DNA of 53,117 nucleotides from Oehlia diaphana (GCA_003833135.1 QZLH01000204.1:16791-69907), one strand, 5' to 3'. Counted from the stretch's first letter, positions 9,764 to 23,170 are shown. Numbers and translations are program-made. The notes: generated by a model from the letters alone, not told the origin.

Positions 9764-10960
9764 TTTAATAAAAATGGTTTAAAATAAAATAAATTCTATA
9801 TAACCGAAGTATTTTCAAGGATAATTTTCCAACGTATTAATACAAAAGAAAATTAATACAAAAGAAAAAATCAAAATGGTAAAAAAATCGGACTATTTAT
9901 AGATACAGAAACTCCGGTTAATTTGATTATTTTTGTACCAACCATAAGCTTGATCAAATGATACAAATAATGTAAATAATGTTTCACAAATCAAAATTAA
10001 ATAAACTAATATTACGACAACTGTCACGTGATTGCTATTGTCCGTCGGGTTTGGCATAATCCGCAAATAAATAAAAATCACGTGCTAATGTCCACTGTCT
10101 GACATTTTACCTGATTTTCATCTGTCGCTTGATGTTTTATTTTGATATTTTATCTATTCATGCTTGATGTTTATTTAACATGTACTTGATGTTTTATCTT
10201 GATGTTTTTGTCTAACTGTATTTGATTTAATCCAACTATACTTGATAATTTTATCTTGTCATACATTAGTTTCTTTGTTTTTGAAGTTTAGCGTAGTTTT
10301 AAAATTGTTTTATAAAAATAAAGTAATAAAAAAAAAATTTTTTCGTGTAAAATTTAAAAAACAATATTTTTATTTTTAAAATAGGCAAAGGCTTTTTTGA
10401 TAAAATTACTTTGGGATTTTTTTTTTTTCGACGGAATTCAGGTCTAGAATAATGTACCTAAAGAAAAAAAAAGGGAATGTTAGTAAAGTTCTCAAATTAA
10501 AAAAACCAAGTACAGTAAAAAAAAAAATTTATTTTTTTTAAGAAAGTTGTTTACGATCGGATTGGTAAATCGGAATATTGGTAAGTCATATGACTGACAC
10601 GAAACCGTAACCGAACATTTTTGAAAATCTACTATTTTAAATAATTAATATATAAATAAAAATTGGGGATTGTTAAACGTCGCCTGAGCGATCATCTCCT
10701 GGGTTTTTTTTCAAATATGTCATAATTTTAAACTTAAAATTTTATTGCAAAAGATATTTTTAAAAAATTTTATTTTGCAAACATATTTATTCAAAATAAT
10801 CATCTTATTTAATGAAATTTTATTTGCAAATATTAATATATAAGTCACAAATTTACGATTTTAAAGAAAAAAATCACCATATTTATTTTTATTGAAGTGA
10901 TACAAATAAAAGAAACAATAACAATAAATAAAAGAGATAAGTAAATTACAATGACCGAGG
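9764..10960. other. intergenic, no gene seen
   Basis: A+T-rich 5' flank of the F-box gene. 10090-10260 holds loose repeats of the word CTTGATGTTTTATCT (about five degenerate copies). Short frames on either strand have no recognisable domain. Confidence 0.5.
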
Positions 10961-11240
10961 AGAAAGATGCTAATAAATAAATGAAATAGCAATGGAGTAA
11001 TGGAAAGTAATAGAAGGTGAAAGGGAGTAAAAAAGAGTAAATGAGAAGTGATAGGAAACAAAAAGGAGAAATAGGACATGATGAGAGATGAAAAGGAGTG
11101 ATTGGAGACGAAAAGAAGTGATGGGAGACGATGAGGAGTGATGGGAAGATGAAGAGGAGTGATTGGACGAAAAGGAGCGATGGGAGTCTTGGCAGATGAA
11201 AAGGGGTGATGGGAGGTGAAAAGAAGTGAAGAGGAGTAAA
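10961..11240. repeat. purine-rich minisatellite
   Basis: About twelve degenerate copies of a roughly 18-22-nt unit resembling GATGAAAAGGAGTGATGGGA. The plus strand is almost wholly purine plus T, so the minus strand is a long C/T-rich frame that yields an artefactual Ser/Leu/Phe-rich protein. Best read as a minisatellite, not a gene. Confidence 0.75.
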
Positions 11241-11289
11241 AATTATTAAAATTGTAAATTTATTAAAAATTTTCCAATAAATTTTCAAT

Positions 11290-11995
11290 CAATTTTTTAT
11301 AAAAAAAAAAGATCTCTAAAGAAATTCTTAAAAAAAATTTCAAGCCAATATTCTCGATACTCTAATTAAAAACTATTTTCAATAAAATTTTCTATTAAGA
11401 TTTCTAAACAAAATTCTCCATCAATAAAAAATAAAAAATTTTTTCAACAAACAATTCTCCAATGAAATTCTTGATCAAAAAAAAAAAATATCCCCAATTA
11501 AAGAAAAATTTCTAACAAAAATCTTTCGTCAAAAATCACATTTTTCCTATTAAAAAAAAATTCAAAGATTCTTACCTATTAAAAAAAAATTCTCGAAAGA
11601 ATTTCTATATCAAAAAAAAACTCCCTCCTATTAATAAAAAATTCTTAACAAAAAAAATTCAAAGAATTTTCTACAAAAAAAAAAAAAAAAAAAAAATTCT
11701 CTCCTTTTAAAAAAAAAAAAAAATTTTTAAATATTAAAAAAAAAATACAAAAAAAAAAAAAAAAAAAAAAAACCCCCCCAAAAAAAAAAAAAAAATAAAA
11801 AAAAAAAAAAAAAAAAAAATTTTAAAAAAAAAAAAAAAAAAAAAAAAATTCTCTCCTGTTAAAAAAAAAAAAGTATTTTTCAGTTATTAAAAAAAATTCC
11901 CAAAGAGATTCTATAAAAAAAACCTTTGCCTATATTAAAAATAAAAATTCTCTACAAAAATTGTCATATAAAAAAGTCAAAAAAAAAAAATTATT
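11290..11995. repeat. poly(A)-rich low-complexity tract
   Basis: Alternating A-runs and short words such as AAATTCTC or TTCTCTCCT, giving a degenerate array. The purest part (11675-11850) contains A-runs of more than 20 and an isolated CCCCCCC. Assembly in this section may be unreliable. Confidence 0.7.
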
Positions 11996-12340
11996 CGTGT
12001 AAAATTTAAAAAAAAGATTTTAAATCTTAAAAAATTGAATATTAAATTATAAAAATTTAAAAATTAATTTTAATTAAAATTATATTTATTTTTTATTTGC
12101 TTACCATTTATTGTAAAATTATTCTACTGTTTAGTTTTACATTCAGGTTTTCTAGATATAATATCACCAAATTTCTGAATATAATAAAGAACATTAACTT
12201 GTTAAATTTAATTTCAATTTATTAGTATGATATATAAATTATTACTTACTGTTCGGATAAACTATGATAAGCTATAAATACAAATAATTACCAAATTTTA
12301 TATCTAAATATTTTTATAAATAAGCAATTATAATAATTAC

Positions 12341-12945
12341 CTTGTTGTTCTTCTGTTAATTTAATAAATAGAATGATAAAAAAATTAGTTAAATATGATC
12401 AAATATAATCTTAAATACACCTAAAATAACATAATATTAAAATAATATTTAATATATACCTTCAGTGGCATTTCTTGGTTCAGGTAAATCTTTAAAAATA
12501 TGAACTTTCCTAAAATTACTAATTAATGGATTTATAGAATTAGAATTCGTATAATTTGTTATTATTTATTTGCGGTTCATTATCTTCATTTTGAAAATAT
12601 AATCTACTTAGTTCTCGAAATTCAAGTACTAAAAGATACTCAACATTGTTCCATTAATTTTTTATATTCTAATAAAGGAGTTCCTGATATTACTCTTGGT
12701 CTCATCCCATTTATAATTTTTATTGCTAAATCACAATCATGTTCAAAATTAATAAAAGTTTATTGTCCGGATGAAATTTCCCACATTAATATTGAAATAC
12801 TATAAATATCAGATTTAAAAGTACAGCAATAACCTCTGGTACTATATATCCATATATACTATTTAATGGTTTATCAGCTGGTCCGCAATCACTAATTCTT
12901 TCATCGGAAAGATCAACTAAAAAAATTTTTTACCTAAGCGAGTAG
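12341..12945 (-). pseudogene. protein kinase C-lobe pseudogene
   Basis: The minus strand reads the activation loop and C-lobe of a tyrosine-kinase-like protein kinase: GPADKPLNSIYGYI, then VPEVIA in place of APE, then FKSDIYSISMLMWEISSGQ, FINFEHDCDLAIKIINGMRPRVISGTPL, YKKLMEQC. The frame changes at least twice in this order and stops intervene. Upstream, the N-lobe and catalytic loop are missing. The tail NFRKVHIFKDLPEPRNATE is intact in frame and runs into a GT donor at 12460/12459. A 12-nt microexon (12341-12352) adds EEQQ. Two further short exons toward 12118 are possible but unproven. The PEPRNATEEEQ tail is characteristic of the expanded kinase family in Rhizophagus. It cannot make an active kinase. 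Confidence 0.8.
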
Positions 12946-12960
12946 TAATCATGGTGGCTG

Positions 12961-15798
12961 AGTGGCCGACAATGAATTTGCAGCACTTTGTTATCTTTCC
13001 ATCCCAGATTTAATTAGATCATAGTAATTATGTGAATATTATAATCTATATATTAATGCAAATGATTTATTAATTGCAGCATTAACTAATTCATATTGAA
13101 CATTAGCCATATTGAAATTTTTAAGTTTTGTGAAATGGTTTATAATATAAATTCCGAAGATAAAAATAAGCGAATTCAATGAGAATAAAGCAACAAACGG
13201 AATTTATGTGTGTAGAACGGATCGTCAATGACCATATTTCTAGAATTCTAACGAAGAACTCGAATCAATTCTTATTATGGTTAAGAGGACCAGATATCAC
13301 GTGATTATAATATGCTCATTCCCTGATATTTCTGTTTCTTATGATTCAGAAAATGTAGCAAATATCTGATATAAGTTGATATAAGTATGGAATATAAAGT
13401 TTTGTATAAAATTCAAAAAAAAAACAAGTAAAAGTAATAAAGTGCATTAATTTTCTTTAATTTTCTACAATAAAAATAGCCTTCCTTTAAAAATTTCAAT
13501 TCTTTCTCTTTCAAAAGATTTCCTACTAAAGTTGTTTACATGATAAAACTACAAAATATATATTAATTTTATTTAAGTTTAAATTTATTAAAATTATTTT
13601 ATGTAATTTATAAAGTAGACGTTCTATAATTTTTTTTTTTTTTTTTTGAAAGAAAATACAAGGTAAAATGGAATATGGCAATGATTTTATGGCAAAATTT
13701 CTGAACATATCGGCTGATTGGAAAAATCAAGTCAATTAATATTTAAGCTCAGTTGATGGGTTCATTATATAACTGATGGGTTGCTTATTGTCATTATCAT
13801 ATAAAATTATGGATATGATGAGCTGCTAGTGTTTATAATTATATAATAGAAAATGGAATCATTGGAATCAAAACGCCATTAATTACAATATATAAATAAA
13901 CCTTGACGAAAAACTAAACCTTGACATGGCTAAACTTTGACGAAGCGAAACTTAATGCTTTATAATATCAATGAACAAAAACTTTAAGTTTATAAGTTTA
14001 TACTAATAATTAGACATACAGTATAATTAATGTTAACCGAAAAAGTGACTGAATTTAAACTTATATTACTTATTTAATAAAAATAGGATATTTATTATTC
14101 ACTGTTTCAACTGCTTCAGCTTCAAGTGTAAAAAAATAATTATTTAAAGTCAACAGTATGACATGAATTTTTATAATAAAGTTTTAATTCTATATTTTTA
14201 TTGTAGCAGGATAAACAGAATTCTGATAAAATAGCATTTCGTATAGAAGTTCTCTGAAAATAACACATTTCCATAACTTTATATATATATATATATACTA
14301 ATAATTTAATTAAAATAATAAAATATTAATAATAGAATAAATATTACTCGACTAATTTTTTTCACTTTTTTTGACAGAATTCAAAATCAAAATTTTGACA
14401 TTAAATATTTTAATATCTTCATTTTCAACTTATTAATATATGTATAAAGAAGGTAATTTGGCTAATATTATAATCAACTTTCTACAAATTTGCTACATAC
14501 AATTAATTTATAAAAATAGATTTCTTAATTATAAATTTATAATGAAACCATCTTAAAATAACAATGAAATTTTATCCAATCATTTTCGATAATTTTAAAA
14601 TAAAAAAAAGAAGTATTAAATTATAAAGAAAAAAAATCATAAAAAATCAAAACAAATATTTTAAGAAAATTTCAAACATGTTATATCATGTAATTATTAG
14701 GTAACTGTTAAATAGAAAAGTTTATAAATAGTAAGTATAACCAAAGAATCAAGATTTTGTACAAGTAGTAATTCGTAGTGTCACATAAAAGTAACTAATT
14801 ATAAAAATATTTATAAATATATATATTAACATATAAATCAGTATCTGGTATAGTCTAATACAATAAAATAATAATATAGCATGAAATACCTATAAATAAT
14901 GCGATTTGATTCAAAATAAAAATTAAATTAGCAAGATAATTTTAAGAAATTATATTAAATATATCAAGTGAGATCCTGTAAGTAAAATCCTGTAAGTAAG
15001 ACCAAATATCTTAATTTAATAAATAATTTCTTTTGATGTTTCTTAAAGGAATAGGTAATTTATAAAAAATGGGTCTTCAGAATTGCTTTAAAATAGTGAT
15101 ATTACTATTATTACATGTAAATTTATATTAAAAATCACAAATAAAATTATTAAAGAAATCATGAAATCACAAACTAGATTTTATTGGTTCTTTAATTTAG
15201 TATGTATAGTAGTTAATAAAATAAAAGAATCGTACATAGTACTATCTGCTGATATTAAAAAATTTTTTTGATTGTAAATTGTAAATTTTTTGGAAAAATT
15301 TAGTATTAAAAACTTCGAGTATGGAGAATACGATCAATGTCTCTGGTTCACATTATACATATTTAATCAGAATTATGGACAAATTAGTTTTGACCAGTAA
15401 GCCATTTTTAAGATGCCTTAACTGGTCTAAACTAAAATATTTATTATCAAATACTGCAAACTTTACATATGTTATTGTTAAATTGATAGATTTAGAGTAT
15501 ATTATTAAAAAAAGAAAATTCTAAATAATTATGTAATTTTATCATTGAACATTTTCAAATCATCTGTTAACATAACTTCATGCTAAAAATTTTAAAACAC
15601 AAAAATAATAAAAACTTTGATACTGTAAAATAAAATTCCATGTAATGACAAAAACAAGATAATAAACAATATGTAATTTCTAATACTTTTTTTTTCACAG
15701 TTTAATAAATGAAGTTATTTTAATCTTAATATTTAAAACATGTGAATTGAATAATATTTTATTATAAAAGTTGTAAAGTATATATATTAATTTTAAAT
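12961..15798. other. intergenic, no gene seen
   Basis: Very A+T-rich. Short frames at 13526-13708 (minus) and 15321-15524 (plus) have no domain, composition signal or splice context that would support them. A (TA)n run lies at about 14281-14297. Confidence 0.5.
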
Positions 15799-17560
15799 TT
15801 ATAAAGGTAAAGGTTGGACATCAATTTTTTCTAAATTTTTATATATATTCTTCAAACATTGATTTATCTACAATAAAAGTATGGAGGCAATATGTACTTT
15901 TGACCAGTCTGAACATCAACTTAATGCAACATAAGCTTGGCCAATGAAAAAATCTGATTATCAAGATATAAGGATACTTCTGGTAAGGTTAATCCTTGTG
16001 TCTTATATACTGTAAGAGAACAAGCATTTTGCAAAGGAAATTGACATCTACTTGCTGGTTTTCTATCAATTTGAAATGTTACAGATTCCTTTTTAATCCC
16101 AATAATAACAATATCACCTACTATATTAAAAGCTACTCTCACTTCTAAATTTTCTAAATTAATATCTGCTACAATATATTTTTATCCATTAATCATTTTT
16201 AAGATAATAACACACACCTTGTTATAAGCACAAATGATTAGGAAAATTTGTTTATTTTTAATAACTTTTTGGTATATTGTTAATTATTAATAAAATCAGT
16301 TATTGGAAGCATCATTATTAATTTGATAAGCAGTTATTTTATAACCAACAATATTTATAGTATTAAGTGAAGTATTAATAAATTCCATGTAATTAATAAT
16401 ATTCTCATATTCTTTATTCTGAATTTGTCTTTGTGGGTGTTTTAAAAATAAAAGATAAAATAATTTCCATTCTAATGATTTATATATAGGAAGTCCAGTT
16501 ACTGGAAGTACTAATTGAGAAAAATCACTAACAACTATTACATTTAACCCTCAATGCAATTGTTTGCTGCTGAATAACTGAAAAATATTAGAAATAAAAC
16601 TAAAAAGTGTACTAGATACTATTGAAATTTCATCAATTATTAAAGTATTAATAGTTTTTAAATATTTAAAAAAATCAAGATCATAAAAAGCTAAAGATTG
16701 AAATCCACTATGTATTCTTAATGCAGATTGTATTGTTTTATCTCTAATAGTATTTGTTGCTACTACACCAGTTAGAACTAATAACAAATAAAATTGATCC
16801 TTTATTTTTTAAACTTAAAACTATTAAGCTAATTATAAATGACTTTCCTGTATCAGCTGAGCCAGTTACAAAAAATAAATTTACTTTTTTGATATTTAGA
16901 ACCTAAAGTATTGCAAATAGTAAAAAGTGCATTTAACTGATCTTTGGGAAGATTTAATATATTGCACTAAGAAAGAATTGGTGGATTAATTTTTAAGGAA
17001 TTAAGTTGTATGCTAATAAGCTTTGATATTAAAAAAGAAAGAATAGGCTGCAAATTGTTAATTAAAAAATCCAAAATTTGGATAAATTGAGAATTTAATT
17101 TTAGTTGCTGAAAATACAAATAATCTTGTGAACTTGTTGTAATGTTTCATTAAATTTAGAATGATAATATAACTAATGCTCTCAATATTGAAAAGTTTTC
17201 AAGAAGTTCTTCACTTTTACAAGGAATTTCAAATAATATTTTTAATAAAAAAAATGATTGTCCATATGACAATATAAACTGAATGTCTAGTAGTTGGCTG
17301 AATTATTGTTACTTCATAATTTTTGAAAATATTCTGGTTATATTAAATTAGTAAATTCATCATTTTCTGGATGATCAAAATATTTTCAATATGATTTTTC
17401 CAATATGGATTATCATTATTATTATAATTAAAGAAATAGGATGAATAGTTTTTGTCAACTTGTAGGAGCATCTGTTATAAAATAAGTAATAGTATATGAA
17501 GAATTACAAATTATTTCATCTAATAATAAAAACATAAATTTCATGAAATCTAATCTACTA
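15799..17560 (-). pseudogene. Pif1-like (Helitron-type) DNA helicase pseudogene
   Basis: Helicase motifs lie in order on the minus strand but in shifting frames. There is an upstream segment LNINPPILS-DQLNALFTICNTLGS. Walker A is FFVTGSADTGKSFI (normally GSAGTGKS). Then GVVATNTIRDKTIQSALRIHSG, Walker B LIIDEISIVSSTLF, and LPVTGLPIYKSLEWKLFYLLFLKHPQRQ. The C-terminal motif is FPLQNACSLTVYKTQGLTLPEVSLYLD, followed by QAYVALS, a stop where Arg is expected, then CSDWSKVHIASI. The end PLPL-stop is at 15799-15801. Such helicases (5'-3' DNA unwinding) occur both as cellular Pif1 and as the helicase half of Helitrons. No Rep nuclease domain was found nearby, so the Helitron assignment is inference. 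Stops and frameshifts make it non-functional. Confidence 0.82.
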
Positions 17561-18264
17561 CATGTTCTCTAAATTTGTCACCTTCTTTAATTAAAAACAT
17601 GAGTAGGTTCAAATTTGCTATATATTTTGTTTAATAAAAAGCTAATTTTATGAACTAATATAGTGTATATTCATATAAGCATTCCAAATTGTTAAAGTTT
17701 GAAGATTATAAGGAACTATCCATTAGACTTCAGGTTTTATGCATCTGTAAATATATCTTTAAGTATCAGTATCAAAATATAATATACAGAAAAAAAATAA
17801 AGAAAACTTTTTTGCAAGTATACCCTGGAGTAAGATCAGATCTTATGTTAAAATTAGAACTGGTGAGATATATCTCATAAATCAAGCTTATAGGATCATG
17901 GTAAGAATTAGTAATATATCCACAAAATGGATTAGTATGGAATTGTTTATTGTCAGAATTTCTTTTATGCTTTCTATTGTTATAATTCTTAAATAAGGAT
18001 TTCACAATGCCTTTAACTATTTGCATAAGAAAAACTGTTCAGATCTATAAGACTAAAGTATAGAGTAAATATCCTGATGTAATTTATGGAAAATGTGAAT
18101 AAAAAGCTTCATTATAGCTTTCTTAGTGATCCCTGGTTGCATTTTGTCTCTTAGTTGGATTAGAAGATAATTGTCTGCTTTAAATGGATGTATAAATTCT
18201 TGAGAAATTAGATTTAAGAAGATACAGTATAGGTCTGGAGTGAGGCAAGGTTAACAGTATTACT
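17561..18264. other. no gene identified between helicase remnant and tandem array
   Basis: The minus-strand frame at 17772-18026 (84 residues) is open but matches nothing I recognise. It may be a scrap of the helicase gene's 5' part or of the neighbouring array. Confidence 0.35.
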
Positions 18265-20877
18265 AGAAGTCTAATTCCATACAAAATAGCAATGATTGCA
18301 TTTTGAAATACCATAATAATAGGAATGAAATATATAAAAGTATATATCTTTTATTTGAGAAAATTTTACATTTGATTACTTTTCTGTAAAGGGTCATAAT
18401 AAGGATTCTAAAAATTTCTTGATGTTTTTTTGAAAACTGAAATTAAATGACTAAAGGATTCTTTACAGGGCTAAAAATGTTTTTGGTTTCAAATTCTTGT
18501 TAACAAAAAGAAACATTTGTTGAAATCTGAAATAAACCAGGATAAAATGTATTGAAATAGTCAAGTGTAGGTAAATTGAACATTGATGATTTAATATGCT
18601 AACCTATTTTGCTATATTAGAAACTAGTAGAATGAGAAAGGATTATATTGCATCTATGCTTGAGTAGTTTTCCAATCAATAGTGTTGTTAAGTAAAAATA
18701 GTTTAATAGTATCAAGCACTTTATACAAAAGACAATTTCTAGTTGTCAATAATTAATAATTTTTTTTAATACTTTTCTGATATTCCTGTGCTGTTGATAT
18801 ATATATACTGTATATTGTGAATTCATTGTTGAATGATATAGTACAATTTTAATCCAAAAGGCCTAACAACTTATTGAAGATTGTTTGAATTATTAACAGC
18901 AATTATAAATTCATAGTTGCTAATTTTTAGTTCATTATAATTTTGAACTAAAAAGATTTCTAATAGGGAATCAATAAAACATTCTTCTTTTTAGCTAATA
19001 TATCAGCTGGATCATTATTTTTCATTTCCAGAGTATGCTTTTGCTTTAATTAATCTAATATCCAATTTTTAATGTTATTTTGACATATTTGATAGCTTGC
19101 CATATTAAGTCATTGTTGATTTCTTGAAATTGATTACACAATACCTCCCCTTCATGATCCCAAGTATATTGATAGCATAATCATTTCCTAGTTCTTCTAC
19201 TTCGTGATAAGTGGATAATATTTTAAGAAGAAATAATGTTATTTTGTATAAAGGTAAATGTAATCATGCTAAATAATCATTATAAGCTAAAGTACAAAGT
19301 ATAATGTAAGGTTTTGTGGTAACATCCATTGATTTCAATGTCATTAAGCTAAAATTTTAATGTTCTCATAATATTCTACCAAGATAAACCAATTCCATCC
19401 AATGTTACTAGCAAATGTGATAGCATTATCCTTAATTTCTTTTCAGAGAATAATAACATTTCCTCTGCTGTTTATTTAAAAAGATGAATAAAAAGCCTAT
19501 CAATATAAGTATATTAAAAAAGGCAAATCCATCAGTTTATGCCATGACATCTACAAAATAACTATTACAAGTTTGAGAGTATTATTAACTATAATTAGAT
19601 AATTAAATTGTAATTAATTTTGTTAATACAATTGGTATTCTAATATAGTATATTTATAATATTACTTAAAGATGGATGATCATACCCTCTGATATACCTA
19701 CTAAGTCAAATATCTTCACAATATCCTGAATTATTTTCTCTGCTATATACTTTATTGTATTATTAATCATATGTGTTGCCATATGTGTGGATTTTTTTTC
19801 AATATGGCAAAATTTGGATCTTGTAATACTACCTGATATGACAACAGATGGAACTGAGTCTTGCAGTTATGATGATTTTTCTAAAACATTCTGAAGAGTA
19901 TGTGTTGGACAATTTATCTACATAATTACCATTATTATCTAAAAAATAAGAATCCATTGCATCATAAATATGTTTCATAAGAAATCCTCCATAATATAAA
20001 TTCCCAAATCAATGTCCATATTATTTGTTGGATTAGAAACTATTCTAAGACTCCAGTTGATAAAAATTTCAACTGATAGTATTGCCATTTTGTAGGATTA
20101 TTTAAGTATTGGGAATAATTGTAAGAGAATAATTGTGAGATTCCATTCTGATGGCATAATGGCTGACTTAATTATACACTTATAAACTTGATTAGTATTT
20201 TTTAAGCATAAACAATCAATGCCTGACATGTCTGTACAAAATGCATCTGATATACAGGATAAAGGTTCATTTATTTGGCCCATTCTGATGATATGTTATT
20301 GAAATTATGTTTTCCTTTCTTTTTTAATTTAGCAAATTGATTGTTGGATGCTTTGCAAAGAATGTCATCAATCAGTTAATAGTATCTTGTCATTTGTCTC
20401 TGTGGTAATAGTTAGCCTATCTATTTTGATTGAAGATATAAAGTATTAATCATTGTATCAAAGTACAAAGTAATATGAATATTTGTTAATGTAGAGATTT
20501 AAATCAAATATATTTGATTTCTTTTTTTCAATTTAATATTAATAATGATTACTATGATAATTTAATCCACATTTACTGTATGCCATTAGACTTTTATATA
20601 TCTTGTATAGAATCTAACTATTTTTGTAGATTATTACTGCAATATTATTATAAAGTAGTGAGTCTTAAAATATATTGTTAAAATAATTATTTTTCTCTTA
20701 AATTAATAACTTGCAGTACTCCACGCAAAATTGCCATAATTGTATTTTGAGATTAAGCTCTAATTTCTTAATTGATTTACATGCTTTTTACTAAGTTAGA
20801 TTAAATATTATCACTAATTTTAGTACTACAACTAAGGAATTTGATTCCTGATAAGCAGCTTTTAGCTTCATTAATAG
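18265..20877 (-). repeat. tandem array unit A
   Basis: First of three diverged direct copies of a unit of about 2.3-2.6 kb. Landmarks shared with units B and C, in the same order: TTATTTGAGAAAATTTTACA, CCAATCAATA.TGTTGTT, GATTACACAA.ACCTCCCC, TAAGGTTTTGTGGTAACATC, and CTGATGGC.T.ATGGCTGAC. The minus strand has coding-like traces: EGCFIDSLLEIFLVQNY-like, QPLHTLQNVLENHHICKSQFHLF-like, and IIKSAIMPSEWNLTI at 20098-20283. All are broken by stops and indels. The encoded family was not identified except for the F-box-like segment near the unit boundary. Confidence 0.75.
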
Positions 20878-23170
20878 AGTGTACCATAATGATAGGCATG
20901 ATCAATATAAAAGTATCTCTTATTTGAGAAAATTTTACAATGCTTGATTGCTTTACTGAAAAGAATCACTAGTTGTTCAGAGTTGGTCATAATGAGGATT
21001 CTAAAAATTTCTTGATGTTTTTTTGAAAATTGGAATTAAATGATTACTAAGAGATTCTTTACAGGGCTAAAAATGTTTATTGGTTTCAAATTCTTGTTAA
21101 CAAAAGAAACATTTGTTAAAACTTTGAGTAAATCATATAAAATATTTTGAAATGGTCAAGTGCAGGTAAATTGATATCGATATTTATATATCTACTAACT
21201 AATTTGCTGTATTTGAAACTAGTATAATGAGAAAGGGATTATATTTCATCCATGCTTAAGTAGTTTTCCAATCAATAATGTTGTTAAGTAAAAATAGTTT
21301 AATAGTATATGATTTCTAGTTGTCAAAAATTAATAATCTTTTTTAACACTTTTCTAATATTCCTGATAATATATATATATTATAAATTCATAATAGTTTA
21401 ATCCAAAAGGCCTAACAACTTATTGAAGATAATTTGAATTATTTAACAGCAATTATAAACTCATGATTATCTATTTTTAGTTCATTATAATTTTAAACCA
21501 AAAAGATTTCTAATAGGGAATCTATAAAACATCCTTCTTTAGCTAATATACTAGCTGGATCATTATATTTCATTTCTGAAGTGTATTTTAGATTTAATTA
21601 TTGTTGATTTTTGAAATTGATTACACAACACCTCCCCTTCATGATATCAAGTATATTGATAGCATAATCATTTCCTAGTTCTTCTACTTCATAATATGTG
21701 GATAATATTATAAGGAATAATGTTATTTGTAATAAAGGTAAATGTGATAATGGTGTAGTTAGTCAAAAAATAATTAGCTGCAACATGATCCGGACCCAGC
21801 TCAGGCATAGATTGTGTGAAATTCCAGGGATTTTCTGTGATTAAACTGGGTTTGAATAATCAGCATTTGGCTCCGTTTTTTGGCTAACTACACCATTATG
21901 TAAATGTAATCATGCTAAATAATTATTATAGGCTAAAGTATGAAGTATAATGTAAGGTTTTGTGGTAACATCCATTGATTTTAATGTCATTAAGCTAAAA
22001 TTTTCAATGATTCTCATGATATTTTATCTAGATAAACCAATCCATCCAATATTATTAGCAAATGTGATATTGTCCTTAATTTTTTTTCAGAGAATTGTAA
22101 TTTTTTCCTCTGCTATTCATTTAAAAAGTTGAGTAAAAAGCCTATCAATATAAGTATATTAAAAAAGGCAAAACTGTCAGTTTGTGCATAATATCCACAA
22201 ATTAACTATTAGTACATATATGTTTCATAATAAATCCTCTGTAATATAAAATTCTCAAACCAATGTACATATCATTTGTTGGATTAGAAATAATATTTAA
22301 TCATTCTAAGACACTAGTTGATAAAAATCACAACTGATAGTATTGTTATTTTATAGGTTTATTTAAGTATTGGGAATAATTGTAAGAAAATAATTGTGAA
22401 ACTCCATTCTGATGGTGTGATGGCTGACTTTATTATTACACTTATAAACTTGATTAGAATTTCTCAAACATAAACAATCAATGACTGATATCTGTGCAAA
22501 ATGCCATTATCTATTCATTTTGTGCCAGAGCCTTCATATATTTTGTCTGATATATAAGATAAAGGTTCATATATTTTGGCCCATTATGATGATATATTAT
22601 TAAAATTATGTTTTCTTTTCTTCTTTAATTTAGCAAATTGATTGTTGGATGCTTTGCAAAGAATAATCAATCAGTATCAGTTAATAGTATCTTGTCATTT
22701 GTCTCTGTGGTAATAGTTATCCTATCTATTTTGATTGAAGATAATAAACTATTAACATTGTATCAAAGTAATATGAATATTTGTTAATGTAGAGATTTAA
22801 ATCAAATATATTTGATTTCTTTTTTTCAATATAACATTAATAATGATTATGATAGTTTAATCTACATTTACTGTATGTCATTAGACCTTTATATATCTTG
22901 TATAGAATCTAACTATTTCTTTAAATTATTGCTGCAATATTGTTATAAAGTAGTGAAGTCATAAAATATATTGGATAAATAATTATTTTTCTCTTAAATT
23001 AATACTTGCAGTACTCCATGCAAAATAGCAGTGATTTGATTTTGAGTTAAGCTCTAATTCCTTAATTGATTTACATGTTTCTGCTAAGTTAGATAAAATA
23101 TTATCACTAATTTCAGTACTACAACTAAGGAATTTGACTCCTGATAAGCAGCTTTCAGCTCCATTAATAA
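20878..23170 (-). repeat. tandem array unit B, carrying a MITE
   Basis: Second copy, starting at the shared word AGTGTACCATAAT. It contains all landmarks of unit A, plus a 153-bp MITE at 21747-21899 that A and C lack. It is shorter than unit A by an internal deletion near 22200, where the words around CTGAATTATTTTCTCTG present in A and C are missing. Confidence 0.75.
21747..21899. mobile_element. 153-bp MITE with 9-bp target duplication
   Basis: Ends ATAATGGTGTAGTTAG and the reverse complement, followed inside by CAAAAAA on both arms. Flanks are GTAAATGTG (21738-21746) and GTAAATGTA (21900-21908). Units A (about 19251) and C (about 23831) hold the empty site GGTAAATGTRATCATGCTAA, which proves both insertion and boundaries. 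The core contains GAGCTGGGTCCGG (inverse), shared with 2866-2885. The 9-bp duplication suggests a Mutator-like origin. Confidence 0.9.

Noticed and set aside
10845..11288. 147-residue minus-strand frame, and a second frame overlapping it
   Set aside because: It is the pyrimidine strand of a minisatellite; the Ser/Leu/Phe/Pro-rich translation follows from the repeat.
12950..13020. tRNA-like start (GGTGGCTGAGTGGCC)
   Set aside because: Resembles a Leu/Ser tRNA A box, but no B box (GGTTCRANNCC) or acceptor-stem pairing follows.
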